Assembly: GCF_014931215.1 (NCBI RefSeq)
Contig: NZ_CP063089.1
Coordinates: 1,054,001-1,118,000, forward strand
Length of the DNA stretch: 64,000 nucleotides
Reading direction: 5' to 3'
DNA from: Campylobacter sp. 2014D-0216
GTDB lineage: Bacteria; Campylobacterota; Campylobacteria; Campylobacterales; Campylobacteraceae
Shown one piece after another: positions 28,221-38,318 of this stretch. The notes under the pieces were generated by a model. The model was not told the DNA's origin. It did no database searches and saw nothing but the letters and a program-made list of their open reading frames with translations. Position numbers and translations under genes: made by a program. The stretch's first letter is position 1. Every line of letters begins with the position of its first letter.

Positions 28221-29588
28221 TTAGGCTTTATGGATTAACTCTTTTAAAATATCGCCATCTGGAAATTCTTTTTTTTCTATACAAGATGATGTAATGACTA
28301 ACTTTACCACTTCTTCTTTATATATAAACTTATAATCATCAATCATTTTCAAGGCTTTTTCGGTAAAAATTTGCGCCTCTTCTAAATTTTTCCCTGGTAA
28401 AATAATCAAATAAGAACTTTCATCTAAAATCCAAATTTCACCTATGTTTTTACATAAATCTTTAAGCGTTTTTTTAAACTTTACACTGATAGTTTTAAAA
28501 CTATCAATACCATAAGTATTAATCACATGTTCAATATTATCAACCTTGAAAAAACACAACGCATAATTAACTGCGTACAATCTATAGTTTTCATCAAGTT
28601 TTTTAAGTTCTTGAGCAAGATTCCATTGTTCTCTTTGCTCATCATCGCTAGTGGCTTGAATTTGGGTTTTAATTTGAGCTATTTGCTCATTAGCATACAA
28701 AAGTTTATCTTTCAAAGTATCAAAATTAACCTGTACGTTACCATTTTCATCTTTAGCTAAAGCATTAATGAATTTCACATCTTCTTGACTGTTGTTATAA
28801 AGCTTTGAAACCATCTCATTTAAGCTTTCTAAGTGCTGATTAAAAAAAGAAAGATTTTTTTGTATATAGTATTTATCTATGGCTTCTTTTTTTTGCAACA
28901 TCAAGCAATACTCGTGTGCAAATTCTTTTCTAGCTATTAATTTAGGATTATCTTTCAAACTCTGCCTAAATTGCTCCAACTCTTTGCTTTCTCCAAACAA
29001 AGGCTCCAAAGAAAGCAGTAAAAGTTCTGCTTGTTTTTCATAAGATCGCTCTTTAAGCATAGCAATAAGTCTTTCAACTAAGGAGTAAAAATCCAAAAAA
29101 GCTCGAATATTAAATTCCTCTAATTTTTTTAAAAGCTCTCCATCTTCATAAGACTTTTCAAGCTCTTTCCATTTTGCCCTTAAAAGATAAATTGTTTCTA
29201 TATCCATCGCTTGAGATAGCCTATGTTGGGTAATTTGTGCTAGTTCTTTAATCTTTTTGTCTTTACTAATACCTAATTGCTGAATAATCAAATCTAACAA
29301 AGCATAAACATCTTCATATTTTCTACTTACTTGTCTATTAAGTCTAGAAACCAAAAACATCAAAAACTCATCAATCGTACGAATACTTTTTCTTTTTAAC
29401 TCTTGTTTGTATGTATCATCTAAGAGATTAGTGTATTTTTCTATTCTCGCTTTATTAAAACTTATCACCCCTGCTTTTCTAGCGCACTCTTCAAATACTT
29501 CGCTATAATTTTCAGGAGTGGGGTGTAGTTTACGTTCTTTTAATTTAATTAATGTTTCTTTGGCAATTTCATTAATATGACTTGGCAT
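28221..29588 (-). CDS. Cytosolic protein with degenerate GGDEF-like C-terminal domain
   Basis: The 455 residues start with a helical region (PENYSEVFEECARKAG pattern, ~20-40) typical of some diguanylate-cyclase N-termini, followed by long predicted helices to ~300. The last ~130 residues resemble a GGDEF fold (YRLYAVNYALCFFKVDNIEH, then YGIDSFKTISVKFKKTL). At the signature position it reads WILDESSYLIILPG instead of GGDEF, so cyclase activity is unlikely and a sensory or scaffold role is possible. It overlaps lptE by 17 bp. I do not know its function. Confidence 0.75.
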   Translation of the reverse strand: MPSHINEIAKETLIKLKERKLHPTPENYSEVFEECARKAGVISFNKARIEKYTNLLDDTYKQELKRKSIRTIDEFLMFLVSRLNRQVSRKYEDVYALLDLIIQQLGISKDKKIKELAQITQHRLSQAMDIETIYLLRAKWKELEKSYEDGELLKKLEEFNIRAFLDFYSLVERLIAMLKERSYEKQAELLLLSLEPLFGESKELEQFRQSLKDNPKLIARKEFAHEYCLMLQKKEAIDKYYIQKNLSFFNQHLESLNEMVSKLYNNSQEDVKFINALAKDENGNVQVNFDTLKDKLLYANEQIAQIKTQIQATSDDEQREQWNLAQELKKLDENYRLYAVNYALCFFKVDNIEHVINTYGIDSFKTISVKFKKTLKDLCKNIGEIWILDESSYLIILPGKNLEEAQIFTEKALKMIDDYKFIYKEEVVKLVITSSCIEKKEFPDGDILKELIHKA

Positions 29589-30081
29589 TATAACCCTTAA
29601 TAGCTATAATAGAAACAAACTCATCAAAGGCTTCACTTGAGGCATTTTTAATCGCTTCAAATCTAGCTTGATCACTGATGATAGAATTAGGATTGATATC
29701 AAAGTTATAACTTCCTTTGGTATTAACAAGTTCTTCTTTTCCATTTTTATAACGCATTAAAAATTCCAAATAAAGCTCCGCTTTGTAGTTTACAACATAA
29801 CCATTTTTATCATACACCATAGGGTGAAATTCAAGTTTTTTCATTGTCACTATGATGGAACTATCAGCATTATACTCATCTGTAATTTTCCTGCCTAACT
29901 TATTTAGCATCGCTTCTCTTAGAATATCTGTGATATATACGCTATTTCCAGGATCTTGCTTGCTGATATTGATTTTTAAAAAAACATTTTCACCTAAAAC
30001 CCTACTTGCCATTTGAGATGATGGAATATATCCACAAGCTACGATCAAAAATGCAAAACAAAATACAAAGTATTTTTTCAT
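29572..30081 (-). CDS. lptE: LPS-assembly lipoprotein LptE-like
   Basis: LptE plugs the LptD barrel that inserts lipooligosaccharide into the outer membrane. The 169 residues begin with a lipoprotein signal whose lipobox ends at Cys16 (LIVAC). The mature part contains [20 protein letters not shown] and a beta-rich segment ([20 protein letters not shown]), consistent with the LptE fold. Sequence conservation in this family is low, so the assignment leans on the lipobox and the conserved position after leuS. It overlaps leuS by 4 bases and the next gene by 17. Confidence 0.8.
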   Translation of the reverse strand: MKKYFVFCFAFLIVACGYIPSSQMASRVLGENVFLKINISKQDPGNSVYITDILREAMLNKLGRKITDEYNADSSIIVTMKKLEFHPMVYDKNGYVVNYKAELYLEFLMRYKNGKEELVNTKGSYNFDINPNSIISDQARFEAIKNASSEAFDEFVSIIAIKGYNAKSY

Positions 30082-32513
30082 TTAACCACCAAATTGACTA
30101 ATTTTTTATCAATATAAATTTCTTTAATTATCTCTTTACCTTCTAGCCATTTTGCTACACTTTCTTTAGCTTGGGTTAAAACCTGCTCATTATTAGCCTC
30201 TGAAGCAATCTCAATCTGCGCTCTTTTTTTACCATTTACACTAATGGCGATATTAAAACTATCTTTTACAAAAACTTCATTTTTAAGCTCTAATACTTTG
30301 AAATTTTCACAAGTAAACAAATGCTCACTCAACTCAAAGCAAACATGTGGGATAATAGGTTCTAAAATATTTAAGATAATATAAAAAGCTTCTTTTAAGA
30401 TCTCTTTGTGATTGATTGCATTTAATGCATTTAGCGCTTCCATACAAGCAGCTATTAAGGTATTAAAAGCAAAGCTTTCCTCATAAACTTCAAAAGATTT
30501 TTTCAAAGCTTCATACACTTTCATTCTAGCGTATTTTTCATCCTTACTTAAACTTTGATGATCAATCTCTCCTAGTTTTCCACCTTCCAAACTCATAGCT
30601 TTTTCATATAGTCTATTAATAAATTTAAATGCACCTTCTAAGGCACTATCGTTCCATTCAAGTTCCTTAGCAGGTGGTGCAGCAAATAATATAAACAATC
30701 TTGCACTATCTGCACCATATTTTTCTATAATATAATCTGGATCAACCACATTGCCCTTAGACTTACTCATTTTGGCGCCATCTTTTGTCACCATACCTTG
30801 AGTTAGTAATCTATTAAAAGGCTCATCATCTTTTAAATATCCTAGATCTCTAAGTGCTTTTTGGAAAAATCTAGCATAAAGCAAATGCAATATTGCGTGT
30901 TCAATCCCGCCAATATATTCATCAACATTCATCCAATAATCAACACTTTTTTCATCAACTGCTTTTTCTTGCCATGTTTTATCATCGCTTGCAAAACGCG
31001 CAAAATACCAAGAGCTTTCAAAAAATGTATCCAAGGTATCACTTTCTTTTTGTGCCTCTTTACCACATTTTGGACAAGCACACTTTTTCCATGTCTCATG
31101 TTTATCTAGTGGATTGCCCTCACCATTAATCACCACATCTTCTGGTAAGGTAATAGGTAAATTTTCTAACTTTTGAGGAACCAATCCACAGCTATTACAC
31201 TTAATCATAGGGATAGGAGCACCCCAGTATCTTTGTCTAGAAACCCCCCAATCACGAATTTTAAAATTAGTAACCTTTTTACCTATACCCAAAGCTTCAA
31301 TTTTCAAACTAATTTTTTCTCTTGCTTCATTACACTCAATATGGTTAAATTCTCCACTATTAACCAAAATGCCATCTTTTAAAGTATAACATTGTGCATC
31401 ATTTTCGTCTTTGTAGATAACTTTTTTTATAGCTAAGTTATAAGTTTTTGCAAACTCATAATCTCTCTCATCATGAGCAGGCACACTCATAACCGCTCCA
31501 CTACCATAATCACTTAAAACAAAGTTAGCTACCCACAAAGGAATTTTCTCTTTGCTTAGCGGATGAATAACATGGAGATTTAAAAAATATCCTTCTTTTA
31601 CCGCAGCCTGTCTTTGACGTGGGGTTTGGTTTTGTATATTTTGAATTTTAGCAATCACATCTTGATCTAATAGCTTTTTTTCGATTAATTCATTTACTAT
31701 TGCATGATCAGGTGCCAAAGCGATATAAGACACACCATAAATTGTTTCAGCTCTTGTAGTAAATACATTGATTTTTACCGCATCAACTTTATCATTTTCT
31801 TCTAGATCAAAATCAAAACTAAGTCCTGTGCTTTTACCTATCCAGTTTTCTTGCATGGTTAAAACTTGATTGGGCCATTTTCCTTCAAGTTTTTTTAAAT
31901 CCTGCAGCAACTCATCTGCATAGGCAGTGATTTTTACATAATATCCTGGCATTTTCTTACGAACAACTTCATGCCCACAGCGCCAACATTTACCATCTTC
32001 AACCTGCTCATTAGCTAACACTGTTTTATCATTTTCACACCAATTTACTTCAGCTTCTTTGGTATAAATTAATCCTTTTTCATACATTTTAATGAAAAAT
32101 TCTTGCTCAAATTTAGTGTATAAAGGATCAGAAGTTGCAAGCATTCTTTTTTTAGAAAAAGAAAATCCTAAAGAAGCGAGCTCATTTTGCATGTAGTCAA
32201 TATTTTCATAAGTCCATTTTTTAGGGTGAATGCCATGTTTTATCGCAGCATTTTCAGCAGGCATACCAAAGCTATCAAAACCAATGGGATGTAAGACATT
32301 AAAGCCTTTTTTTCTATAATATCTAGCCATAGCATCACCAATGCTATAATTTCTCACATGTCCCATATGAATTCTACCACTTGGATATGGAAACATAGAT
32401 AAAATGTATTTTTTAGGCAAAGAAAAATCATCTTTTGGTTCAAAATACTCTTTTTCTTGCCAAATTTTTTGCCATTTTTTTTCTATTTTACCTGCTTCAT
32501 ATGCCATTTTCAC
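30078..32513 (-). CDS. leuS: Leucyl-tRNA synthetase
   Basis: This 811-residue class I synthetase charges tRNA-Leu. The HIGH motif is HMGH in [20 protein letters not shown] (~40-60). The CP1 editing domain is present, with [15 protein letters not shown] and the catalytic region [12 protein letters not shown]. Zinc-type CxxC pairs occur (CWRCG, and CACPKCG). KMSKS is in [17 protein letters not shown]. It starts 2 bp after the DUF6394 gene and overlaps lptE. Intact and of usual length. Confidence 0.97.
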   Translation of the reverse strand: MKMAYEAGKIEKKWQKIWQEKEYFEPKDDFSLPKKYILSMFPYPSGRIHMGHVRNYSIGDAMARYYRKKGFNVLHPIGFDSFGMPAENAAIKHGIHPKKWTYENIDYMQNELASLGFSFSKKRMLATSDPLYTKFEQEFFIKMYEKGLIYTKEAEVNWCENDKTVLANEQVEDGKCWRCGHEVVRKKMPGYYVKITAYADELLQDLKKLEGKWPNQVLTMQENWIGKSTGLSFDFDLEENDKVDAVKINVFTTRAETIYGVSYIALAPDHAIVNELIEKKLLDQDVIAKIQNIQNQTPRQRQAAVKEGYFLNLHVIHPLSKEKIPLWVANFVLSDYGSGAVMSVPAHDERDYEFAKTYNLAIKKVIYKDENDAQCYTLKDGILVNSGEFNHIECNEAREKISLKIEALGIGKKVTNFKIRDWGVSRQRYWGAPIPMIKCNSCGLVPQKLENLPITLPEDVVINGEGNPLDKHETWKKCACPKCGKEAQKESDTLDTFFESSWYFARFASDDKTWQEKAVDEKSVDYWMNVDEYIGGIEHAILHLLYARFFQKALRDLGYLKDDEPFNRLLTQGMVTKDGAKMSKSKGNVVDPDYIIEKYGADSARLFILFAAPPAKELEWNDSALEGAFKFINRLYEKAMSLEGGKLGEIDHQSLSKDEKYARMKVYEALKKSFEVYEESFAFNTLIAACMEALNALNAINHKEILKEAFYIILNILEPIIPHVCFELSEHLFTCENFKVLELKNEVFVKDSFNIAISVNGKKRAQIEIASEANNEQVLTQAKESVAKWLEGKEIIKEIYIDKKLVNLVVK

Positions 32514-32515
32514 TC

Positions 32516-32857
32516 CTAGTTTTCTTCTTGATTTTTCACTGAATCTACTATAACTAAAATCATCGAAAAGATATTAGCTATCAAAGCTCCTATCGCCAAA
32601 GTATAAACCATCACATTGGCTTCTGGGTTGATTTGAATTAAAGCAAAAGCTGGAATTAAATGCAAATCCGCCACTAAAGAACTTGCAAATAACTCAGCTG
32701 CTAAGAAATTTCTAACTCCAATTTTCAATAAAGTAGAAATCAAATTCACACAAGCTGCAATAAATAATGCAACCTCGTTTTGATCATATAAAAATCCTGC
32801 GGTTGTAGTTAAACTCATTAAAGCAAAAAAGATATAAATAACCTTACCCCAATTCAT
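32516..32857 (-). CDS. Small integral membrane protein (DUF6394-like)
   Basis: The 113 residues contain three to four hydrophobic segments: [34 protein letters not shown], a central segment around [12 protein letters not shown], and [19 protein letters not shown]. It lies between secF and leuS with only 2 bp on each side, a place usually held by a conserved unknown membrane protein in this genus. I recognise the family pattern but no function. The tight packing suggests co-expression with the Sec accessory genes, not necessarily a role in secretion. Confidence 0.7.
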   Translation of the reverse strand: MNWGKVIYIFFALMSLTTTAGFLYDQNEVALFIAACVNLISTLLKIGVRNFLAAELFASSLVADLHLIPAFALIQINPEANVMVYTLAIGALIANIFSMILVIVDSVKNQEEN

Positions 32858-32859
32858 TT

Positions 32860-33834
32860 TTACACTGTTCCTTTTTCATACATCGATCTTAATTTTTCTT
32901 TTTCTTGTTTCTTTTTGATTTTTTCTAATTCTTTTTGGCGATATTGTGCAACACTAAATTTAAACCATAAAAGTGCTGGACTTGCCACAAAGATAGAACT
33001 TGCAGTACCTGCTACAATCCCCACTATCATGGTTAAAGCAAAGCCCTCTATCATCGATCCACCAAAGAAATAAAGCACCACTACAGTAATTAAAGTTAAA
33101 CCTGTAGTCAAAGTTGTTCTTGATAGAGTTGCTGAAACTGATTCATTGATAATGAGATCAAGTTTTGAATTTTTACTAGTTTTAACACCTTCTCTAATCC
33201 TGTCAAAAATAATGATTGTATCATTTAAAGAATAGCCAAGCACTGTTAAAACAGCCGCTAAAATATCTAAATTTACATCAATTTCAAATAAAGCAATAGC
33301 GCCCAAAGTAATAACAATATCATGAATTTCACAAACTATAGAAGCCATAGCAAAACGCCATTCAAATCTTATTGCTAAATAAATCAAAATCGCAATCAGT
33401 GAAATTCCTACTGCCATAAGACCTTTATTGCGTAATTCATCACCTACTTTTGGACCTACCACATCCACACGGCGCACCTCAAAACTACCAGTTCCTTGCA
33501 ATAAATTAGCAATACTCACACCAATATCACTTCCCAAGCTATCGCTACTTCCTGAAAAACGAATGATTACTTCATTATCACTACCAAACTCAGTTACACT
33601 TGCACCTTTTAAATTTTCATTAGCAGCTAAAGCATTACGAATTTCAGCTAGTGGCGCTTTTTGCTCATACTGCAACTGCACTAAAGTACCGCCAGTAAAA
33701 TCAATTCCAAAATTTAAGCCCTTAGTAAAAAGAACTACAATAGAACCAAAAAATAAAATAAAAGATAAAGAGATTGCTGCAAATCTCATTTTCATAAAAT
33801 CATAAACATGTTTTTGACTAAAAAATTGCATCAA
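32860..33834 (-). CDS. secF: Protein translocase subunit SecF
   Basis: SecF works with SecD to drive late steps of Sec export using the proton gradient. The 324 residues have six membrane helices: one near residues 20-37, a periplasmic domain to ~130, then five from ~138. Family motifs GIDFTGGTLVQLQY, LIYLAIRFEWRFA and LTVLGYSLNDTIIIFDRIRE are clear. The C-terminal tail is strongly basic. It overlaps secD by 4 bases, in the order yajC-secD-secF. Confidence 0.96.
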   Translation of the reverse strand: MMQFFSQKHVYDFMKMRFAAISLSFILFFGSIVVLFTKGLNFGIDFTGGTLVQLQYEQKAPLAEIRNALAANENLKGASVTEFGSDNEVIIRFSGSSDSLGSDIGVSIANLLQGTGSFEVRRVDVVGPKVGDELRNKGLMAVGISLIAILIYLAIRFEWRFAMASIVCEIHDIVITLGAIALFEIDVNLDILAAVLTVLGYSLNDTIIIFDRIREGVKTSKNSKLDLIINESVSATLSRTTLTTGLTLITVVVLYFFGGSMIEGFALTMIVGIVAGTASSIFVASPALLWFKFSVAQYRQKELEKIKKKQEKEKLRSMYEKGTV

Positions 33835-35414
33835 GGTCTCCTATATCCAAACCATAATCTCGTATTATTGCTTTTTTCCATACGATTCATAAACATTTCA
33901 AACATACCATGAGTTCCTATAATAGAAGTGATCATAGAAACCAAAATACCAATACTCAAAGTTACCGCAAAACCTTTCACAGCACCTGTACCATAAGCAT
34001 AAAGCGCTATTGAGGTAATAAGCGAGGTAATATTAGCGTCTAAAATCGCACTCATAGCATGCTTGTAGCCATTTTCCACACTTTGTCTTATACTAGCACC
34101 CTCACGCAGTAATTCTCTGATTCTTTCATTAATAATAACATTAGAGTCTACTGCCATACCCACAGTAAGAACAAGTCCTGCCATACCAGGTAGGGTTAAA
34201 GTTGCTCCAAACATCGCCATTACAGCAATGATAACCAAAATATTTGCAACCAAAGCAATATTTGCAAAAACTCCCGCTATGCCATAATACATCACCATAA
34301 AAGCAATAACCAAAATAGAAGCACCCGCTAAGGCTATCATACTCATTTTAATACTATCAGCACCCAAAGATGGTCCAACACTTCTTTTTTCAAGCATTTT
34401 AACCGGTGCTAAAAGCGCCCCACTTCTTAAAGCAATCGCCACATCATGAGCTTCTTCGACAGTAAAACTACCACTAATTTGCCCACTACCCCCGCCTATT
34501 CTTTCATTAATTCTTGGTGCTGAATAAACCTTATCATCTAAAACTATAGCTAAGCGTTTACCTACATTATTTCCAGTATAATCTCCAAATTTCTTCGCAC
34601 CTTCTGAATTTAAAGTAAAATTAATCACGGGAAGATTATTGCTTTGTGCAAAACCTACCTTTGCATCTGTTAGCATAGAACCATCAAGAATTGGTATAGA
34701 TTTTACAAGATATTTAATTTGTGGATTTTTCGCATCTTCAAAAATCAAATCTCCATATTCAGCTGCTTGGCTTGGTGTGAGATTGTTTACTTGATCTATT
34801 CTAACATCATCTACTTCCATTAATTGCAAATGTGCCGCTTTTGCAATAAGCTCTCTAGCTCTAGCTTCATCTGCAGCAGTTTTTATACCTGGAAGTTCTA
34901 CTAAAATTTTATCCTCACCCGATCTTGCTACATTTGGTTCTGCAAGACCAAATTGATCTAGTCTGTTTCTGATTGTTTCAACAGCTTGTAAAATAGCTTG
35001 TTCGTGAGTTAATTTGATTTCTTCTTGGGTTAAAGAAAGTGTGTAGTGTAAATTATCAGTTGTAATGGCCAAACCTTTAATATCTTTTAACAATAAATCC
35101 ACCTTGGCCACATCATTATCATCTAATAAGGTAAATTCAATACTAGCATTATTAACTTTGATTTTATCAACAATAATATCTTCTTTATTGATAGAATAAC
35201 TCAAAGAAGAGGCTATGGATTTAACCTTTGATTTAACTGCCTCTTCCACTTCCACGCCTAATAACATATGCAAGCCACCTTGCAAGTCAAGTCCTAGATT
35301 GATCTTTGCTCCGCTTTGGGTCTGCATAAAAGAAGGTATAGAAAATACAAGTCCTATAAGAAAAACTACAAAGAAAATAATACTTCTATAAGTAATCTTT
35401 CCACTACGCATCAA
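33831..35414 (-). CDS. secD: Protein translocase subunit SecD
   Basis: SecD is the larger RND-like Sec accessory subunit. The 527 residues have an N-terminal helix (~10-30), then GLDLQGGLHMLLGV, a large periplasmic P1 domain (~40-350) with ETIRNRLDQFGLAEPNV and VELPGI, and five C-terminal helices with VGMAVDSNVIINERIREL. It overlaps yajC by 11 bases and secF by 4. Length matches epsilonproteobacterial SecD. Confidence 0.97.
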   Translation of the reverse strand: MMRSGKITYRSIIFFVVFLIGLVFSIPSFMQTQSGAKINLGLDLQGGLHMLLGVEVEEAVKSKVKSIASSLSYSINKEDIIVDKIKVNNASIEFTLLDDNDVAKVDLLLKDIKGLAITTDNLHYTLSLTQEEIKLTHEQAILQAVETIRNRLDQFGLAEPNVARSGEDKILVELPGIKTAADEARARELIAKAAHLQLMEVDDVRIDQVNNLTPSQAAEYGDLIFEDAKNPQIKYLVKSIPILDGSMLTDAKVGFAQSNNLPVINFTLNSEGAKKFGDYTGNNVGKRLAIVLDDKVYSAPRINERIGGGSGQISGSFTVEEAHDVAIALRSGALLAPVKMLEKRSVGPSLGADSIKMSMIALAGASILVIAFMVMYYGIAGVFANIALVANILVIIAVMAMFGATLTLPGMAGLVLTVGMAVDSNVIINERIRELLREGASIRQSVENGYKHAMSAILDANITSLITSIALYAYGTGAVKGFAVTLSIGILVSMITSIIGTHGMFEMFMNRMEKSNNTRLWFGYRRP

Positions 35415-35679
35415 TTTTCTTTGCTATAAAATCTCTAGAAATTTTTACAACTACATTTTCATCATTAAGCTTAACTTTGATAAAATCCTCTTCTGGTTTT
35501 ACCACCTCGCAAATTATTCCACCATTGGTGATGATTTTATCTCCTTTTTCTAAAGATGAAACCATCAATTTGTGGTCTTTTGCTTGTTTTTGTTGTGGTC
35601 TAATAACCAAAAAATAAAAAATCGCAAAAAGCACAATGAGAGGCAACAATGAAGTCCAAATATTTCCGTTTTCTGCCAT
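35404..35679 (-). CDS. yajC: Sec translocon accessory subunit YajC
   Basis: The 91 residues have one membrane helix (~10-25: LLPLIVLFAIFYFLVIRPQQ) and a small soluble domain with KGDKIITNGGIICEV, the YajC signature. It associates with SecDF. AAAGGGGAAG upstream fixes the start. It is the first gene of the 12-gene minus-strand run and is divergent from lnt, whose called start overlaps this gene's 5' end. Confidence 0.94.
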   Translation of the reverse strand: MAENGNIWTSLLPLIVLFAIFYFLVIRPQQKQAKDHKLMVSSLEKGDKIITNGGIICEVVKPEEDFIKVKLNDENVVVKISRDFIAKKIDA

Positions 35680-36971
35680 TTCTTCCCCTTTTTTTAAAAT
35701 TCATAAATTCTAATTCTACCACTTTTAAAATAATAAAAGCCTTTTTTTCTGCACTTTTATTGTCAAATTTTATTTATTTTTCTTTTTTTGAAAATTTACT
35801 TTTTGAATTTATCTCTCCTTTTTTAAGTATCTATGGTTTGATATTGTTATTAAAAAGTAGAGATAAACTAGCGTATTTTTATACGGGATTTTTTATAGGA
35901 ATTTTATGGTTTTGGTGGATTAGTTTATCTTCTATTTATTTTGATTTAGCCTATTTAATCCCTTTGGAGCTTATGATAATTGGCTTGATTTATGGTTTTT
36001 TGTTTTGGGTTTGTTATTTTTTCAAATATGATTTTTTAAGACTTTGCGGGATTTTTGCACTTAGTTTTATCCACCCTTTTGGTTTTGATTGGCTAAATTG
36101 GGGTGTTTTAAGCGTATATGGCATTTTCGATGCAAGCTATCAAGGTATTATAGCTATGTTTTTAATTGCTTATTTTTATTATGAAAAATATATTTCAAGA
36201 TATTATAAAATAGCGATTATATTTATCTTAGTTTTAATCGGCGCACAATATGAACAAAAACCATCACAAACTCTTGGATTAGACTATAAATTAATCCAAA
36301 CCAATATCCCACAAGATCAAAAATTCATACAAGAAAACCTACAAACACATTCTAAAGATATTTTTCTTCAAATCAACCAAGCTATAAAAGAAGGTAAAGA
36401 AGTAATTATCTTTCCTGAAACAGCTTTTGCTTTTGCCTTAAACAAAGCACCTAATTATCTACAAGCCTTAAAAGAACTTTCTAAACATATTATCATTATA
36501 ACAGGGGCTATCAGCACCACGCCTAACCATCTATACAATAGCACTTATGTATTTGATAATGGGCAAATACAAGTTTTTAACAAACATTATCTTGTACCTT
36601 TTGGAGAAGAAATTCCACTATTTAAAAACTTTTTTAAGAAATATCTTTTAAATATAGATGAATTTTCAAGAGGTAAAGAGTTAAACCAATATACCCTCAA
36701 CAATCAACTCATTACCAATGCAATATGTTTTGAGGCTACCAAAGAAAGTCTTTATAAAGACACACAAATCATGATTGCAATTTCAAATAATGCATGGTTT
36801 AGCCATTCAAGTGAATATAAACTACAAAATTTCCTAATGCGTTTTTATGCTAATAACTATCAAGTAAGTATATATCATGCGGTTAATGGAAAAGAAAATG
36901 CGGTAATTCAACCCAAAGAAATGCTAATTTTAAAGATAAAAGATAGATTTTTAAAGCAAAACGAAGCCTAA
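35649..36971 (+). CDS. lnt: Apolipoprotein N-acyltransferase Lnt
   Basis: Lnt adds the third acyl chain to lipoproteins at the inner membrane. The 440 residues show several N-terminal membrane helices and a nitrilase-like domain from ~210: FPETAFAF (catalytic Glu), KHYLVPFGEEIPLF (Lys region) and AICFEAT (catalytic Cys). The ATG at 35649 has GAGAGG upstream but lies inside divergent yajC by 31 bp. No other in-frame ATG occurs before the second helix, so the true start may be this one or a non-ATG codon slightly downstream. Confidence 0.9.
   Translation: MKSKYFRFLPFLPLFLKFINSNSTTFKIIKAFFSALLLSNFIYFSFFENLLFEFISPFLSIYGLILLLKSRDKLAYFYTGFFIGILWFWWISLSSIYFDLAYLIPLELMIIGLIYGFLFWVCYFFKYDFLRLCGIFALSFIHPFGFDWLNWGVLSVYGIFDASYQGIIAMFLIAYFYYEKYISRYYKIAIIFILVLIGAQYEQKPSQTLGLDYKLIQTNIPQDQKFIQENLQTHSKDIFLQINQAIKEGKEVIIFPETAFAFALNKAPNYLQALKELSKHIIIITGAISTTPNHLYNSTYVFDNGQIQVFNKHYLVPFGEEIPLFKNFFKKYLLNIDEFSRGKELNQYTLNNQLITNAICFEATKESLYKDTQIMIAISNNAWFSHSSEYKLQNFLMRFYANNYQVSIYHAVNGKENAVIQPKEMLILKIKDRFLKQNEA
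35713..35718 (-). promoter_or_regulatory. Possible -10 of the yajC-secDF run
   Basis: TAGAAT on the minus strand with TGG directly upstream gives an extended -10, 34 bp before yajC. No other good candidate is visible for this 13.5-kb run. Confidence 0.45.
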
Positions 36972-36978
36972 AGGCTTC
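36963..36978. terminator. Hairpin between convergent lnt and metK
   Basis: GAAGCC-TAAA-GGCTTC, a 6-bp stem followed by ATTTTA on the plus strand, lies at the end of lnt just before the metK stop. Confidence 0.55.
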
Positions 36979-36981
36979 ATT

Positions 36982-38175
36982 TTACAATGCTTTAAATTCC
37001 TCAACTGCGTCTAATTTCTCCCAAGGGTAATCAGCCTGCCCTACTTGACCACGAGCAGCAACATCAGCGTACATAAAAGTATCTTTACTTGGCTTATCAA
37101 GATTAAATTTATTTTTAATCCAATTCGGAGTTAATGGAAAAGTTTTCATTACAAAATCGCTTAAAATATCATCATTTAATCTTGTATTTGTTCCCATACA
37201 GTCTACGCTTACAGAAGTTGGCTTAGCAACACCTATCGCATAAGAAAGTTGCACTATACATTTTTTAGCAAGACCTGCTGCTACAATATTTTTAGCAAGC
37301 CATCTTGCAGCATAAAGCCCGCTTCTATCAACTTTGGTATAATCTTTAGAAGATTGTGCGCCACCTCCTATTGGAGCATAGCCACCAAAACTATCCACTA
37401 TAAGTTTTCTTCCTGTTAAACCACTATCATGCAATGAACTATGGTTGACATATTTGCCAGTTGGATTGATTAAAATTCTTGTTTTTTCTGGACAAAAAAG
37501 TTCTTTTGGTAAATTAGAATCCAAAATCAACTCCATCACCAAAGCTCTTAAGTCTTCTATTTTCATACTTTCAACACAAGGTGCTGAAACTACAATAGTA
37601 TGAATGCTTTGCGGTTTGCAATTTTCAAAATTTTCTTTGCTAACATAATCAATAGTAACTTGAGTTTTAATATCTACACCAAGTTTATCAGGATTATTTT
37701 TTGCAAACTCATATACTTTATCACAAAGCATTCTAGCGTAAGAAATAGCCGCTGGCATATATTCTTTAGCCTCATTACTTGCAAAACCAAACATAATCCC
37801 TTGATCACCCGCGCCAATTTCTCCATCTTCTTGATCAACACCTTGGTTGATATCAGGACTTTGCTCATTTAAAAATACCATTACATCTAAATCATCAGGA
37901 TGTAAACATTGCTTTTTACTAAAATGCGGATGTCCATTATAACCAATATCCGCTAAAGCTTTTTTTACAATATTTTCATAATCGTTTTTTTCAAGCTTAT
38001 GTTTTGACTTAATCTCGCCACCAATGACAACTTTATTTCCTGCTACAAAAACTTCACTAGCAACCCTTGAATCTTTATCATGAGTTAAAAAAGCATCCAC
38101 TATAGAATCTGCGATAATATCTGCACATTTATCAGGATGTCCTGCGCTCACAACTTCAGAAGTAAATAAATACAT
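36982..38175 (-). CDS. metK: S-adenosylmethionine synthetase MetK
   Basis: MetK makes S-adenosylmethionine from methionine and ATP. The 397 residues hold the expected motifs: SAGHPDKCADIIADSIVDA at the N-terminus, GAGDQGIMFGFA (methionine site), GGGAQSSKDYTKVDRS (P-loop-like), and the GLAKKCIVQLSYAIGVAKP region. It is a single gene, divergent from sstT and convergent with lnt. No riboswitch was seen in its 143-bp upstream region. Confidence 0.97.
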   Translation of the reverse strand: MYLFTSEVVSAGHPDKCADIIADSIVDAFLTHDKDSRVASEVFVAGNKVVIGGEIKSKHKLEKNDYENIVKKALADIGYNGHPHFSKKQCLHPDDLDVMVFLNEQSPDINQGVDQEDGEIGAGDQGIMFGFASNEAKEYMPAAISYARMLCDKVYEFAKNNPDKLGVDIKTQVTIDYVSKENFENCKPQSIHTIVVSAPCVESMKIEDLRALVMELILDSNLPKELFCPEKTRILINPTGKYVNHSSLHDSGLTGRKLIVDSFGGYAPIGGGAQSSKDYTKVDRSGLYAARWLAKNIVAAGLAKKCIVQLSYAIGVAKPTSVSVDCMGTNTRLNDDILSDFVMKTFPLTPNWIKNKFNLDKPSKDTFMYADVAARGQVGQADYPWEKLDAVEEFKAL

Positions 38176-38251
38176 TTTTTTTCCTTTTTAATGTCATTAC
38201 TAAAATATTAAAATTTACAAAATAATATCATATAGTAGCTTAAAAAACCAA

Positions 38252-38269
38252 AAAGCTTATTTAAGCTTT
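38252..38269. repeat. Palindrome upstream of sstT
   Basis: AAAGCTTA-TT-TAAGCTTT, an 8-bp perfect inverted repeat with a 2-base centre, lies 7 bp before the possible sstT -10. It is in a position suited to an operator. Confidence 0.45.
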
Positions 38270-38276
38270 ACTTTGC

Positions 38277-38282
38277 TAGAAT
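38277..38282 (+). promoter_or_regulatory. Possible -10 of sstT
   Basis: TAGAAT with TGC immediately upstream (extended -10) lies 36 bp before the sstT start. Confidence 0.4.
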
Positions 38283-38318
38283 AAATTAAAATTTATCTTA
38301 AAAAAATAAAGGCATTGA

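Noticed and set aside
36982..38318. Possible SAM riboswitch upstream of metK
   Set aside because: The 143-bp upstream region shows no S-box or other recognisable SAM-binding RNA core.
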